A stretch of 54,590 bases of DNA from Geminicoccaceae bacterium. GTDB taxonomy: Bacteria; Pseudomonadota; Alphaproteobacteria; Geminicoccales; Geminicoccaceae. The translations under genes and the position numbers were made by a program. Each line of letters opens with the position of its first letter. Positions within the stretch are counted from its first letter, which is position 1. The notes beneath the pieces are model-generated. The model did no database searches. It was not told the DNA's origin and saw only the letters and a list, made by a program, of their open reading frames with translations. Shown here piece after piece: positions 1 through 10,615 of this stretch. The stretch spans positions 1 to 54,590 of the forward strand of contig JACKIN010000021.1 of assembly GCA_020638495.1 (NCBI GenBank), given 5' to 3'.

Positions 1-1
1 C

Positions 2-577
2 GGCTTCGGCTCCTACTGCGAATCCGGCCAGGTGATCCCGGTTCGCTATGAGGGCCAGGAGGGCGGCTACGTGCATGCGATGTATCTGAACGACGAAGCG
101 CCCATCGCCGGCGGGCGCGAGATCTGGGGCTTTTCGAAGAAGCTGGCCGAGCCGGCCCTTCGGGTCGAGAAGGACACGCTGGTCGGCACGCTCGACCTGG
201 GCTCCGTGCGCCTCGCCACGGGCACCATGGGCCGCAAGCACAAGGCGCTCGATCCGGCCGGGGTGCTGGCCAGCTTCGAGGCGCCGAGCTTCCTGCTCAA
301 GATCATCCCGCATGTCGACTGCACGCCGCGCGTCTGCGAGCTGGTCCGCTACTTCCAGCAGGACATCAGGATCAAGGGCGCCTGGTCCGGCCCGGCCGGG
401 CTCGAGCTGCATGACCACGCCCTGACCCCGGTGGCGGCCCTGCCGGTGCCCGCGACGCTTTCGGCCGTGCATGTCCTGGCCGATCTCACCCGCCGCCTCG
501 GCGAGGTCGTGCACGACTATCTGGCGGCCGCCTGGACCGGGCCGCGACAGCCGATCACATGGGGAAACACGACATGA
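2..577 (+). CDS. adc: Acetoacetate decarboxylase, 5' truncated by window edge
   Basis: Decarboxylates acetoacetate to acetone and CO2 in the cytoplasm, using a Schiff-base lysine. The reading frame is open from base 2 of the window, so the N-terminus lies outside; about 191 residues remain. The visible stretch REIWGFSKKLAEP matches the family's active-site lysine segment, and the upstream VIPVRYEG and downstream HDHALTP stretches also fit. The stop overlaps the start of the next gene, a 3-hydroxybutyrate dehydrogenase (ATGA), so the two are co-translated. Together they handle ketone bodies: hydroxybutyrate is oxidised to acetoacetate, then decarboxylated. Some family members act on other beta-keto acids, so the exact substrate is inferred. 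Confidence 0.88.
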   Translation, partial: GFGSYCESGQVIPVRYEGQEGGYVHAMYLNDEAPIAGGREIWGFSKKLAEPALRVEKDTLVGTLDLGSVRLATGTMGRKHKALDPAGVLASFEAPSFLLKIIPHVDCTPRVCELVRYFQQDIRIKGAWSGPAGLELHDHALTPVAALPVPATLSAVHVLADLTRRLGEVVHDYLAAAWTGPRQPITWGNTT

Positions 578-1356
578 ACCTGAAGGACAAGGTCTGCATC
601 ATCACCGGTGCCGCGAGCGGCATCGGCAAGGGGATCGCCGAGCGCTTCGTCGCCGATGGCGCCAGGGTGGCGATCGCCGACCTCGAGGCCGACGCCGCCG
701 ATCGGGCGGCCGCCGAGCTCACCGGCAAGGGGCCGGGATCGGCCATCGGTGTCACCATGAACGTCACCGACGAGGCTCAGGTGAACGCCGGTGTCGCCCG
801 GGTCGTCGAGGAATGGGGCCGGATCGACGTGCTGGTCTCGAATGCCGGGGTGCAGATCGTCCACAGGCTCGAGAACTTCCCGTTCGCCGACTGGAAGAAG
901 ATGCTGGCGATCCATCTGGACGGCGCCTTCCTCACCTCGAAGGCCTGCCTGCCGCACATGTACAAGGAGGACGGCGGCTCGATCATCTTCATGGGCTCGG
1001 TGCATTCCTGGGAGGCCTCGCCGCTCAAGTCGGCCTATGTCACCGCCAAGCACGGCCTGCTCGGCCTATCGCGCGTCATCGCCAAGGAGGGTGCGGCGCG
1101 TGGTGTGCGCGCCAACGTCATCTGCCCGGGCTTCGTCCGCACCCCGCTGGTCGACAAGCAGATTCCCGAGCAGGCACGGGACCTCGGCATTTCCGAGGAG
1201 GAGGTCGTGAAGAAGATCATGCTCGGCGAGACCGTCGACGGCGAGTTCACGACGATCGAGGACGTTGCCGAGGTGGCCTGGCTCTTCGCCGCCTTTCCGT
1301 CGAATGCGCTGACCGGCCAGTCGCTGAAGGTCAGCCATGGCTGGTCCATGACCTGA
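574..1356 (+). CDS. bdhA: D-3-hydroxybutyrate dehydrogenase (SDR family)
   Basis: NAD-dependent oxidation of D-3-hydroxybutyrate to acetoacetate, in ketone-body or polyhydroxybutyrate turnover. The 260-residue protein has the SDR cofactor motif TGAASGIGKG near the N-terminus, NAG in the middle, and the catalytic SAYVTAKHG (YxxxK). The region ICPGFVRTPLVDKQIPEQA followed by GISEEEV is characteristic of the hydroxybutyrate dehydrogenase subgroup. I chose the ATG at 574 because it overlaps the decarboxylase stop and has GGGGA 9 bases upstream; an in-frame ATG at 559 would add five residues. The C-terminus ends HGWSMT where many relatives have DGGW. Confidence 0.88.
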   Translation: MNLKDKVCIITGAASGIGKGIAERFVADGARVAIADLEADAADRAAAELTGKGPGSAIGVTMNVTDEAQVNAGVARVVEEWGRIDVLVSNAGVQIVHRLENFPFADWKKMLAIHLDGAFLTSKACLPHMYKEDGGSIIFMGSVHSWEASPLKSAYVTAKHGLLGLSRVIAKEGAARGVRANVICPGFVRTPLVDKQIPEQARDLGISEEEVVKKIMLGETVDGEFTTIEDVAEVAWLFAAFPSNALTGQSLKVSHGWSMT

Positions 1357-1404
1357 GCGTTCGCCGGCAAACCACGACAGGCACGGAAGAGAAAGGGGAG
1401 TGGC

Positions 1405-2298
1405 ATGGCGAGGCTCATCGACGGCAAGGCGGCGGCGCTGGCCCTGCGGATCGAGGTCGCCCGGGCGGTCGAGGGCTTCGTGGCGGAGCAGGGCCGGCGG
1501 CCCGGCCTCGCCGTCGTCATTGTCGGCGACCATCCGGCGAGCCGCGCCTATGTCAGGACCAAGACGCGCATGGCGGAGGCCGCCGGTATCGCCGCCCGGC
1601 TGATCGAGCTGCCGGCCGACATCCAGACCGCTGCCCTGCTCGAGCGGATCGGCGAGCTCGACGCCGATCCCGCCGTGCACGGCATCCTGGTCCAGCTGCC
1701 CTTGCCGGAAACGATCGACGAGGCGCAGGTGCTCCTCGCCGTCTCGCCCAAGAAGGACGTCGACGGCTTCCACCCGGCCAATGTCGGCGCCCTCTTCAGC
1801 GCCACCCGGCCGGACCCCGACCGGCTGCTCGTGCCCTGCACGCCGCTCGGCTGCCTGCATCTCCTGCGCCAGACCCTGGGGGCGGAAGGGCTCAGGGGCC
1901 AGGAGGCGGTCATCGTCGGCCGCTCCAACATCGTCGGCAAGCCGCTGGCCGCCCTCCTGCTCGCCGCCGACTGCACCGTCACGGTGGCGCACTCGCGCAC
2001 CCGGGATCTCGCCGACGTCTGCCGCCGCGCCGATATCCTGGTCGCCGCCGTCGGCCGGCCGGGCCTCGTCCGTGGCAGTTGGGTGAAGCCCGGTGCTGCC
2101 GTCATCGATGTCGGCATCAACCGCATCGAGGCCGAGGATGGCGGCAGCCGTCTCGTCGGCGACGTCGCCTTCGCCGAGGCGGAGCAGGTCGCCGGCGCCA
2201 TCACCCCGGTGCCGGGCGGGGTAGGTCCCATGACCGTCGCCTGCCTGATGCGCAACACGCTGACCGCCGCCCGCCTGCAGTCCGGCGCCGGCGGGTAG
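1405..2298 (+). CDS. folD: Bifunctional methylenetetrahydrofolate dehydrogenase/cyclohydrolase
   Basis: Interconverts 5,10-methylene-, methenyl- and 10-formyl-tetrahydrofolate, supplying one-carbon units for purines and formyl-Met. The 297-residue length is normal. Visible family signatures are SRAYVRTKTRMAEAAGI with the catalytic lysine, VDGFHPANVG, PCTPLGCLHLL, and the NADP-binding GRSNIVGKPLAALLL. The C-terminal PVPGGVGPMTVACLMRNT is the FolD signature. An AAAGGGGAG ribosome site lies about 7 bases before the ATG. It follows the hydroxybutyrate dehydrogenase by 48 bases on the same strand and could be cotranscribed, although no functional link is evident. Confidence 0.95.
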   Translation: MARLIDGKAAALALRIEVARAVEGFVAEQGRRPGLAVVIVGDHPASRAYVRTKTRMAEAAGIAARLIELPADIQTAALLERIGELDADPAVHGILVQLPLPETIDEAQVLLAVSPKKDVDGFHPANVGALFSATRPDPDRLLVPCTPLGCLHLLRQTLGAEGLRGQEAVIVGRSNIVGKPLAALLLAADCTVTVAHSRTRDLADVCRRADILVAAVGRPGLVRGSWVKPGAAVIDVGINRIEAEDGGSRLVGDVAFAEAEQVAGAITPVPGGVGPMTVACLMRNTLTAARLQSGAGG

Positions 2299-2370
2299 CG
2301 GGAGGTCGCCCGTCGCGCGTCCATCGGGGTCGCGCGGCCGCTGTCCGGCGCCGTAGCTCGGGCGACGGGC

Positions 2371-3105
<735 letters not shown>

Positions 3106-3147
3106 GGTGTCTCCATCTGTCCCGCTCGTCCGTACGTTGCCGTAACC

Positions 3148-3177
3148 TTAAGACTGGTTTCCTTAAGGCTCTGTTAA
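3148..3177. promoter_or_regulatory. CtrA-binding box between ctrA and fliI
   Basis: Three TTAA half-sites lie at 3148-3151, 3163-3166 and 3174-3177. The last two are separated by exactly 7 bases (TTAAGGCTCTGTTAA), matching the known CtrA consensus TTAA-N7-TTAA. The site sits 43-72 bases before the ctrA start and about 100 bases before the chosen fliI start, so it can serve both divergent promoters. Binding is inferred from the motif. Confidence 0.75.
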
Positions 3178-3272
3178 TGCGGCACGCCTAAATGTCCTTG
3201 CGACACGGCCGGATGCGCATGCCGGCGTGCGACGCTGGAGGCGGGGACCGGAACGATGGCGCGAAGGGCGGA

Positions 3273-4667
3273 ATGAGCGAGGCCGAGGACGCCGCAGGCG
3301 GCGGGCCGTCAACGGCACCGCTGCTCGGCGAGGACGAGATCAGGGCTGCCCTGGGAGCCGTGCGCGGGCTCGAGACCTGGCGCTGCTTCGGCCGCGTCGC
3401 CGCCTGCCGCGGCCAGGTCGTCCGGGCCGCGGGCCTCGGCGGTCTGGTCGGCATCGGCGACGGCTGCGTGGTCGAGCGGCCGGGCGGTGCCGCGGTGGCG
3501 ACCGAGGTGGTCGGCTTCGACGGGCCGGCGACGCTGCTCGCCCCCTATGGCGAGATAGCCGGGATCACGCATGGCGCCCGGGTCCGGGTCGAGCGGCGTC
3601 TCGAGGGGCTGCGGCCCGATGCGAGCTGGCGCGGCCGCGTGGTCGACGCCTTCGGCCATGCCCAGGACGGCGGGCCGCCTCTGCGGCCGGGGCGCCGGAT
3701 CTATGCCGTCCAGGCGCCGCCGCCGCCGGCCGGCCAGCGGGCCGCGCTCGGCGGCCGTCTGGCGCTCGGCGTGCGCGCCCTCGACCTCTTCGCGCCGGTC
3801 TGCGCCGGCCAGCGGCTCGGCATCTTCGCGGGCTCGGGCGTCGGCAAGTCGAGCCTGCTCTCCATGCTGGCCAAGGCGGCGACCGCCGATGTCCTGGTGA
3901 TCGGGCTGATCGGCGAGCGCGGCCGCGAGCTCAAGGAGTTCCTCGATCATACGCTCGGCGCCGAGGGCCGGGCGCGCAGCGTGGTGGTCGTCGCCACCTC
4001 CGACCAGCCGGCCATGACCCGCCGCCGCGCGGCCTACGCCACGCTCGCCATCGCCGAGCATTTCCGCGACCAGGGCGCGAACGTGCTCTGCCTCATGGAC
4101 AGCGTCACCCGCTTCGCCATGGCGCTGCGCGAGATCCACCTCGCCGCCGGCGAGCCGCCGACCAGCAAGGGCTACCCGCCCAGCGTCTTCACCGAGCTGC
4201 CCCGCCTGCTCGAGCGGGCCGGGCCCGGGCGCGAGGGCAGCGGCACGATCACCGGCCTCTTCACCGTCCTGGTCGATGGCGACGACACCAGCGAGCCGAT
4301 CAGCGACGCGGTGCGCGGCATCCTCGACGGTCACGTCGTGCTCGACCGGCGGATCGCCGAGGCCGGCCGCTTCCCGGCCATGGACGTGCTGAAGAGCCTG
4401 TCCCGCACCGCGCCGGGCTGCTACGCGCCGGCCGAGCGGAAGCTGGTCGCCGCCGCCCGCCGGCTGATGCAGAGCTACAGCGAGATGGCCGAGCTGATCG
4501 AGCTGGGCGCCTACCGGCCGGGCAGCAGCCCCCTGGTCGACGAGGCGGTCGCCCGCCGCCCCGCCCTCGAGGCGGTGCTGGCGCAGGGCATCGAGGAAGC
4601 GCAGGGGGCCGGCGATCCCTTCGCCCGGCTGGCCGAGGCCCTCGACGTCGACTGGCCGGCAGGCTGA
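3273..4667 (+). CDS. fliI: Flagellar type III export ATPase FliI
   Basis: Hexameric ATPase that powers export of flagellar axial proteins at the cytoplasmic base of the flagellum. From the start at 3273 it has 464 residues. Walker A GSGVGKSS is at about residues 187-194, followed by the family's LIGERGRELKEF, TSDQPAMTRRRAAY, and CLMDSVTRFAMALREI (Walker B), and later GYPPSVFTELPRLLERAG. The frame is open back to an ATG at 3192, but that lies only 15 bases after the CtrA box; 3273 with GGCGGA just upstream gives a more usual length. The fliJ-like gene follows after 2 bases. Confidence 0.93.
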   Translation: MSEAEDAAGGGPSTAPLLGEDEIRAALGAVRGLETWRCFGRVAACRGQVVRAAGLGGLVGIGDGCVVERPGGAAVATEVVGFDGPATLLAPYGEIAGITHGARVRVERRLEGLRPDASWRGRVVDAFGHAQDGGPPLRPGRRIYAVQAPPPPAGQRAALGGRLALGVRALDLFAPVCAGQRLGIFAGSGVGKSSLLSMLAKAATADVLVIGLIGERGRELKEFLDHTLGAEGRARSVVVVATSDQPAMTRRRAAYATLAIAEHFRDQGANVLCLMDSVTRFAMALREIHLAAGEPPTSKGYPPSVFTELPRLLERAGPGREGSGTITGLFTVLVDGDDTSEPISDAVRGILDGHVVLDRRIAEAGRFPAMDVLKSLSRTAPGCYAPAERKLVAAARRLMQSYSEMAELIELGAYRPGSSPLVDEAVARRPALEAVLAQGIEEAQGAGDPFARLAEALDVDWPAG

Positions 4668-4669
4668 CC

Positions 4670-5095
4670 GTGAAGCGCGATCCGCTCGCCATTCTCGCCC
4701 GACTCGAACGGCAGACGCTCGATGCCCGGCGGGGGGCGATGGTCGAGGCCCAGGGCCGGCAGGATCGCCTGCGGGGCCGGGCGGCGCGCGACAAGGCGGC
4801 GTGGTCCGAGGCGGTGGAGCAGGCGGTGACCGCGGAGGCCGAGCTCGACCTCTGGGGTGCCCTCTCGCGCGGCACCCGTCACGTGCTCGACCGGGCCCTG
4901 GCGGAGCGGGACGCGCAGGCGACGGAGCTCGCCGAGGCCCGGGCGGCCCTGCAGGCGAGCCTCGTCGAGCTCAAGCGGCTCGATGTGCTGACCGAGCGTC
5001 GCCGCCAGCGCGACCACGCCGCCAGGGCGCTGCGCGAGCGCATCGAGCTCGACGACCTCGCGATCCTGCGGCACCGGCGGGAAAAAGGCGGCTGA
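4670..5095 (+). CDS. fliJ: FliJ-like flagellar export chaperone/stalk protein
   Basis: Small Arg/Ala/Glu-rich protein of 141 residues, predicted to be almost entirely alpha-helical coiled coil. It begins at a GTG two bases after the fliI stop. The hydrophobic heptads, the charged composition and the position directly after fliI are what identify FliJ, the central stalk of the FliI hexamer; sequence identity in this family is always low, so the call rests largely on context. No membrane segment or signal peptide is present. Transcription with fliI is very likely, under the upstream CtrA-controlled promoter. Confidence 0.75.
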   Translation: MKRDPLAILARLERQTLDARRGAMVEAQGRQDRLRGRAARDKAAWSEAVEQAVTAEAELDLWGALSRGTRHVLDRALAERDAQATELAEARAALQASLVELKRLDVLTERRRQRDHAARALRERIELDDLAILRHRREKGG

Positions 5096-5096
5096 G

Positions 5097-5117
5097 GGCC
5101 GGCTGCGACCGGCCTTT
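5097..5117 (+). terminator. Weak stem-loop after fliJ
   Basis: GGCCGG (5097-5102) pairs with CCGGCC (5109-5114) across a 6-base loop and is followed by only three T residues. It lies between the convergent fliJ and ferredoxin genes, so it may end transcription from either side. The short T run makes it a weak candidate. Confidence 0.4.
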
Positions 5118-5128
5118 GAAGAGCCGGC

Positions 5129-5443
5129 TCAGTATTCCGGCGCCAGCTCCACCTCGATGCCGTCGAGCTCCTCGGAGAACTTGATCTGGCAGCTCAGGCG
5201 CGAGTTGTCGCGAACCTCGAAGCCCTCGTCGAGCATCATGTTCTCGTCGGCATCGGCCGGCGGCAGCTTGGCGAGCGTCCCGGCGTCCACATAGACGTGG
5301 CAGGTGGCGCAGGCGCAGCAGCCGCCGCAGGCCGCCTCGATCGGCAGGTCGGCCTCGCGGATGATCTCCATCACCGACCAGCCGATCTCGCCCTCGAGCT
5401 CGTGCTGGACGCCGTCGCGGTCGGTGACCTTCAGCTTCGCCAT
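5129..5443 (-). CDS. [2Fe-2S] ferredoxin, adrenodoxin type
   Basis: Cytoplasmic one-electron carrier of 104 residues. The cluster ligands are visible as C39, C45 and C48 (C-x5-C-x2-C within ACGGCCACATCHVYV) and C85 (SRLSCQIKF), the pattern of vertebrate-type and bacterial adrenodoxin-like ferredoxins. Two extra cysteines (C42 and C43) lie inside the loop. It starts two bases after a putative ferredoxin-NADP reductase gene on the same strand ends, so the pair probably forms a reductase-ferredoxin electron chain. The final acceptor, such as a cytochrome P450, an oxygenase or Fe-S assembly, is not encoded nearby. Confidence 0.9.
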   Translation of the reverse strand: MAKLKVTDRDGVQHELEGEIGWSVMEIIREADLPIEAACGGCCACATCHVYVDAGTLAKLPPADADENMMLDEGFEVRDNSRLSCQIKFSEELDGIEVELAPEY

Positions 5444-6487
5444 TCAGGCAACACCCAGTTTCTTGTGCAGATCGGAGCTGGAGGTGGTGTAGCGGAACAC
5501 CAGCCGCTGGTCCGGATGCGCGTTCTTGAACGCCTTCTGGCACATCAGCGCGGCCTCGTGGAAGCCCGAGAGGATCAGCTTGAGCTTGCCCGGATAGGTG
5601 ATGATGTCGCCGATCGCGAAAAGACCCGGCTGGTTGGTCTCGAACGTCTCGGTATCGACATGGATCAGGTTGCGCTCGATGTTCAGGCCCCACTCGGCGA
5701 TCGGCCCGAGCTCCATCTTCAGCCCGAAGAGGGCCAGGAGCGCGTCGCATTCGTGCCGGATCTCGCCGTCGGGCGTGCTGATCCGCACCGCTTCCAGTTG
5801 GCCGCCCGTGCCCTCCAGCCCGGCCACCTGGCCGAGCAGGAGCCGCGCCCGGCCGCTCTCGACCAGCTCGCGCATGCGCTGCACGCTGTCGGGGGCGGCG
5901 CGGAACTCGTCGCGCCGATGCAGGATGCCGATCGACGCGGTCAGGGGCTCGAGATTCAGGAGCCAGTCGAGAGCACTGTCGCCGCCGCCGGCGATCAGGA
6001 GATGGCGACCGCGGAAATCCTCCATCCGCCGGACCGCGTAGTAGAGCGACTTGCCCTCGAAGTCCTCGGCACCCGGCAGCGGCAGGCGGCGCGGCACGAA
6101 GCTGCCGGCACCCGCGGCGATCACCACGTTGGGGGTCTCGAAGACGGTGCCGGCGGTGGTCTCGAGCCGCCACTTGCCGTCCTCCAGCCGCTGCAGCGCC
6201 GAGGCCTGCTGGTCGAGATGGAAGACCGGCTCGAACGGCTTCGCCTGCTCGAGCAGGCGGTCGATCAGCTCCTGGCCGGTGCAGCGCGGCACCGCCGGGA
6301 TGTCGAAGATGGGCTTCTCGGGATAGAGCTCGGCGCACTGCCCGCCGATCTTGTCGAGATTGTCGACCAGATGGCACTTGAGGCCGAGCAGCCCGGCCTC
6401 GAACACGGCGAAGAGCCCGATCGGCCCGGCGCCGATGATCACCATGTCGGTCTGTATTGGTTCCTGGGTGCTCGGTGATCCCGTCAT
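5444..6487 (-). CDS. Thioredoxin-reductase-like ferredoxin-NADP+ reductase
   Basis: FAD enzyme of 347 residues that moves electrons between NADPH and ferredoxin. The N-terminal GAGPIGLFAVFEAG binds FAD, and DKIGGQCAELYPEKPIFDIP is the hallmark of the YumC/type-2 FNR group. An NADPH-binding region (IAGGGDSALDWLLNL) lies in the middle and FAIGDIITYPGKLKL near the end. The CxxC redox pair of true thioredoxin reductases is absent. I chose the ATG at 6487; the frame remains open upstream without similarity, and the ATG at 6445 is an alternative. The adjacent downstream ferredoxin is its likely partner. Confidence 0.9.
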   Translation of the reverse strand: MTGSPSTQEPIQTDMVIIGAGPIGLFAVFEAGLLGLKCHLVDNLDKIGGQCAELYPEKPIFDIPAVPRCTGQELIDRLLEQAKPFEPVFHLDQQASALQRLEDGKWRLETTAGTVFETPNVVIAAGAGSFVPRRLPLPGAEDFEGKSLYYAVRRMEDFRGRHLLIAGGGDSALDWLLNLEPLTASIGILHRRDEFRAAPDSVQRMRELVESGRARLLLGQVAGLEGTGGQLEAVRISTPDGEIRHECDALLALFGLKMELGPIAEWGLNIERNLIHVDTETFETNQPGLFAIGDIITYPGKLKLILSGFHEAALMCQKAFKNAHPDQRLVFRYTTSSSDLHKKLGVA

Positions 6488-6600
6488 CGCTGGCCCGCCG
6501 GACTTTCGGGTGATGGGTGCCGCCGGCACCCGGTGGGTTCGGCTAGCATCACCTTTCCCCTTCGGCAAGCCCGCTGGTCCGCCAGGGGGAGGCGGCGGGC

Positions 6601-7626
6601 TCAGCCCTGTGGCTGTGTGCTCCAGGCGATGCCCTCGGCCGGTGCCTCGAGCAGCCCGGCCAGCTCGTCGTCGAGCCGCATCAGCGTCAGCGACAGGCCG
6701 GCCATCTCGAGCGAGGTCACATACTCGCCGACGCGAACGTGGTGCGCCAGCACGCCGGCCCCGGAAAGGAGCTGCAGGAGGCGGCGGGCGACGACATGGC
6801 ACTCCATGAAGGAGGTGGCACCGAGCCCGTTGACCAGGACGGCGCAGCGCTCGCCGGGCTGCAGCGCCAGCTCGCCCTGCAGCCGCTCGAAGAGCTGCCC
6901 GGTGACCCGGTCGGCCGGTTCGAGCGGCCCGCTCATGATGCCCTTCTCGCCATGGATGCCGAGGCCGATCTCCATTTCATCGGGTGCGATCGCGAAATTC
7001 GGCCGGAGGCTCGCCGGCAGCGAGCAGGGGGCCAGCGCCACGCCCATGCTGCGCATGGCGCCGACCGCCTTTTTCGCCACCCGCTCGACCTCGACCAGGG
7101 GCCAGCCGGCGGCGGCCGCGGCACCGGCGATCTTGAAGAGGAAGACGCCGCCGGCGATGCCGCGGCGCTCCTCGGCCCGCTCGACCGGGGCGGCGGCCAC
7201 GTCGTCGGCGCCGAGCACGGTGCGGACGGCGATGCCCTCGGCTTCGGCCAGCTCGGCGGCCATGTCGAAGTTGAGCACGTCGCCGGCATAGTTGCCGTAG
7301 AGGAAGAGCACGCCCTCGGGGCCGGCGGCGGCCAGGGCGGCGGTCAGGATGGGCTCGGGCGTCGGCGAGGTGAAGACGTCGCCGATCACGGCAGCCGTGG
7401 CGAGGCCCCGGCCGACATAGCCGAGGAAGGCCGGCTCGTGGCCGGAGCCGCCGCCGACGACGATGCCGACCTTTGCTGCCGGCTCGCCGGCCGCGCGCAG
7501 GACCACGCGCCAGTCCTCGGGGTGCAGGCGGACGATCCCTGGGTGGACGGCGGCCACCCCTTCGACCATCTCGCGGACGATGTCGCCCGCCTCGTTCATC
7601 AGCTTCTTGGTGCGTGGCTCGTCCAT
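6601..7626 (-). CDS. dhaK: DhaK-type dihydroxyacetone/ketose kinase subunit
   Basis: Substrate-binding subunit of a dihydroxyacetone-type kinase, 341 residues. GGGSGHEPAFLGY (residues 58-70) and the covalent substrate-binding H225 in GLGIHGEKGI are the DhaK signatures. The ATP-binding DhaL domain is neither fused nor encoded in this window, and no PTS DhaM is seen, so the partner must lie elsewhere. The gene diverges from a zinc polyol dehydrogenase. By family knowledge, similar dehydrogenase plus DhaK pairs process tetritols through ketotetroses, so the substrate could be dihydroxyacetone or an erythrulose. Only the family assignment is firm. Confidence 0.85.
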   Translation of the reverse strand: MDEPRTKKLMNEAGDIVREMVEGVAAVHPGIVRLHPEDWRVVLRAAGEPAAKVGIVVGGGSGHEPAFLGYVGRGLATAAVIGDVFTSPTPEPILTAALAAAGPEGVLFLYGNYAGDVLNFDMAAELAEAEGIAVRTVLGADDVAAAPVERAEERRGIAGGVFLFKIAGAAAAAGWPLVEVERVAKKAVGAMRSMGVALAPCSLPASLRPNFAIAPDEMEIGLGIHGEKGIMSGPLEPADRVTGQLFERLQGELALQPGERCAVLVNGLGATSFMECHVVARRLLQLLSGAGVLAHHVRVGEYVTSLEMAGLSLTLMRLDDELAGLLEAPAEGIAWSTQPQG

Positions 7627-7841
7627 GGTCGCCTTTTCCCCAACCGCCTGATCCGGCCCCGAGGATCGGGGGGAAGCGGCCGGGACGCAAGGCTCGGCTC
7701 GCCCGCCCTCTGGGGCGATCCGCTCCTCGCTTCCACCGAAGCGCCCGGCAGAGACCGCTTTGCCTCGGCGCCGATCGGCGCTATCGCTCTGGCGCGGCGC
7801 ACCTGCTGATCTCGCCGCCTTCGAGCCCCGGGTGACCCTTC

Positions 7842-8861
7842 ATGCGCGCCGTCTTCATCCATGCCGCCTACGACATCCGCCTCGGCGACCTGCCGGTGCC
7901 CAATGCCGGGCCCGGCCAGGTGCTGGTCGACATCGAGGCGGTGGGCCTCTGCGGCAGCGACCTGCACTACTACAAGGACGGCGGGATCGGCGGGACGCAG
8001 GTCATCGTCGAGCCCTTCGTGCCGGGCCACGAGGCGGCCGGTCGGGTGCGCGAGGCCGTTCCGGAGCGCGGCATCGCCGAGGGGGCGATGGTCGCCATCG
8101 AGCCGGCCTTCCCCTGCGGCGCTTGCGAATGGTGCCATTCGGGCCGCCACAACATCTGCCCGCATACGCTGATGATGGGCGGGCCGCCCAATCACGGCGC
8201 GCTCACCCGCACCGTGGCGCTGGCCCCGGGGCAGCTCTATGCCGTGCCGGAGGGCTTCTCGGCCTCGACCACGGCCCTGCTCGAGCCGCTGGGCGTCTGC
8301 ATCCACGCCGTCGACCTCGCCCGGCCGCAATGGTTCGAGACCGTGGCGGTGCTGGGGGCCGGGACGATCGGGCTCGGCATCCTCCAGCTCCTGCGGCTCG
8401 CCGGCATCGCCGAGCCGATCGTCGTCGACCCGGTGGGCTATCGCCGCGAGAAGGCGCTCGAGCTGGGTGCCGCCACGGCGGTGGCGAGCGTCGCCGAGAT
8501 CGATGGGCTGACCGCCGGGCGGGGGGCGGACCTCGTGCTCGAGGCGACCAACAGCCCCGCCGGCTTCGCCGATGCGACGGCGGCGGCGGCGATCGGTGGC
8601 CGGGTCGTGATCGTCGGCATTCCGGACGGCAACGCCTATACGTTCGAGGCGGCCACGCCGCGCCGCAAGCAACTGCAGGTGACCTTCTCCAGGCGCATGA
8701 ACCACGTGCTGCCACGCGCCATCCGCCTCGTCGCCGAGGGCCGGCTCGACCCCGAGACGTGGGTAAGCCACCGGATCGGCCTCGATGGGGTGCCCGAGGC
8801 GCTCGACATGCTCGCCAATTACCGCGACCGGGCGCTCAAGGTCGTCGTCCAGCCGGACTGA
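7842..8861 (+). CDS. Zinc-dependent medium-chain polyol dehydrogenase
   Basis: NAD(P)-dependent oxidation of a sugar alcohol to a ketose; 339 residues, normal for sorbitol/xylitol/idonate dehydrogenase relatives. Catalytic zinc ligands are visible at C37 (LCGSDLHYY), H62 and E63 (PGHEAAG). The structural zinc site is intact as C92, C95, C98 and C106 (PCGACEWCHSGRHNIC). The Rossmann motif AVLGAGTIGLGILQLL is in the middle. It starts 215 bases from the divergent dhaK-like gene. The substrate is not determined by sequence; sorbitol, xylitol, idonate or a threitol are all possible. Confidence 0.82.
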   Translation: MRAVFIHAAYDIRLGDLPVPNAGPGQVLVDIEAVGLCGSDLHYYKDGGIGGTQVIVEPFVPGHEAAGRVREAVPERGIAEGAMVAIEPAFPCGACEWCHSGRHNICPHTLMMGGPPNHGALTRTVALAPGQLYAVPEGFSASTTALLEPLGVCIHAVDLARPQWFETVAVLGAGTIGLGILQLLRLAGIAEPIVVDPVGYRREKALELGAATAVASVAEIDGLTAGRGADLVLEATNSPAGFADATAAAAIGGRVVIVGIPDGNAYTFEAATPRRKQLQVTFSRRMNHVLPRAIRLVAEGRLDPETWVSHRIGLDGVPEALDMLANYRDRALKVVVQPD

Positions 8862-8895
8862 GAGCCCGTGCGGCCGGCCACATCTGCGCAGGCCC

Positions 8896-8925
8896 TTGAC
8901 AGGTGGCGGCGCTCTTCCGGATATG
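8896..8925 (+). promoter_or_regulatory. Candidate sigma-70 promoter for the polyol kinase operon
   Basis: A perfect -35 TTGACA at 8896-8901 is followed by a weak -10 such as GATATG at 8920-8925 (18-base spacer). It lies about 150 bases before the FGGY kinase start and immediately upstream of an inverted repeat. The -10 match is poor, so the position is tentative. Confidence 0.45.
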
Positions 8926-8946
8926 GACGAAGATTGTGCGGCCGAA

Positions 8947-8960
8947 CGAACAAAAGTTCG
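8947..8960. promoter_or_regulatory. Inverted repeat, candidate SorC-type operator
   Basis: CGAAC (8947-8951) and GTTCG (8956-8960) form a perfect inverted repeat around AAAA. It starts 21 bases downstream of the candidate -10, where a bound repressor would block transcription. The SorC-like regulator at the end of this operon is the obvious candidate binder; that is inference. Confidence 0.4.
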
Positions 8961-9079
8961 CCGTGGAGGCGACCATGATCCGGCAATCCGCGCCTGTGGC
9001 CCGATCAGGAAACGCACGACGCCCGGCAGGCCGCGCCGGCGGCGGCTGACGGGGCACCGTTCGGCGGCAGCGAGGGACC

Positions 9080-10611
<1,532 letters not shown>

Positions 10612-10615
<4 letters not shown>

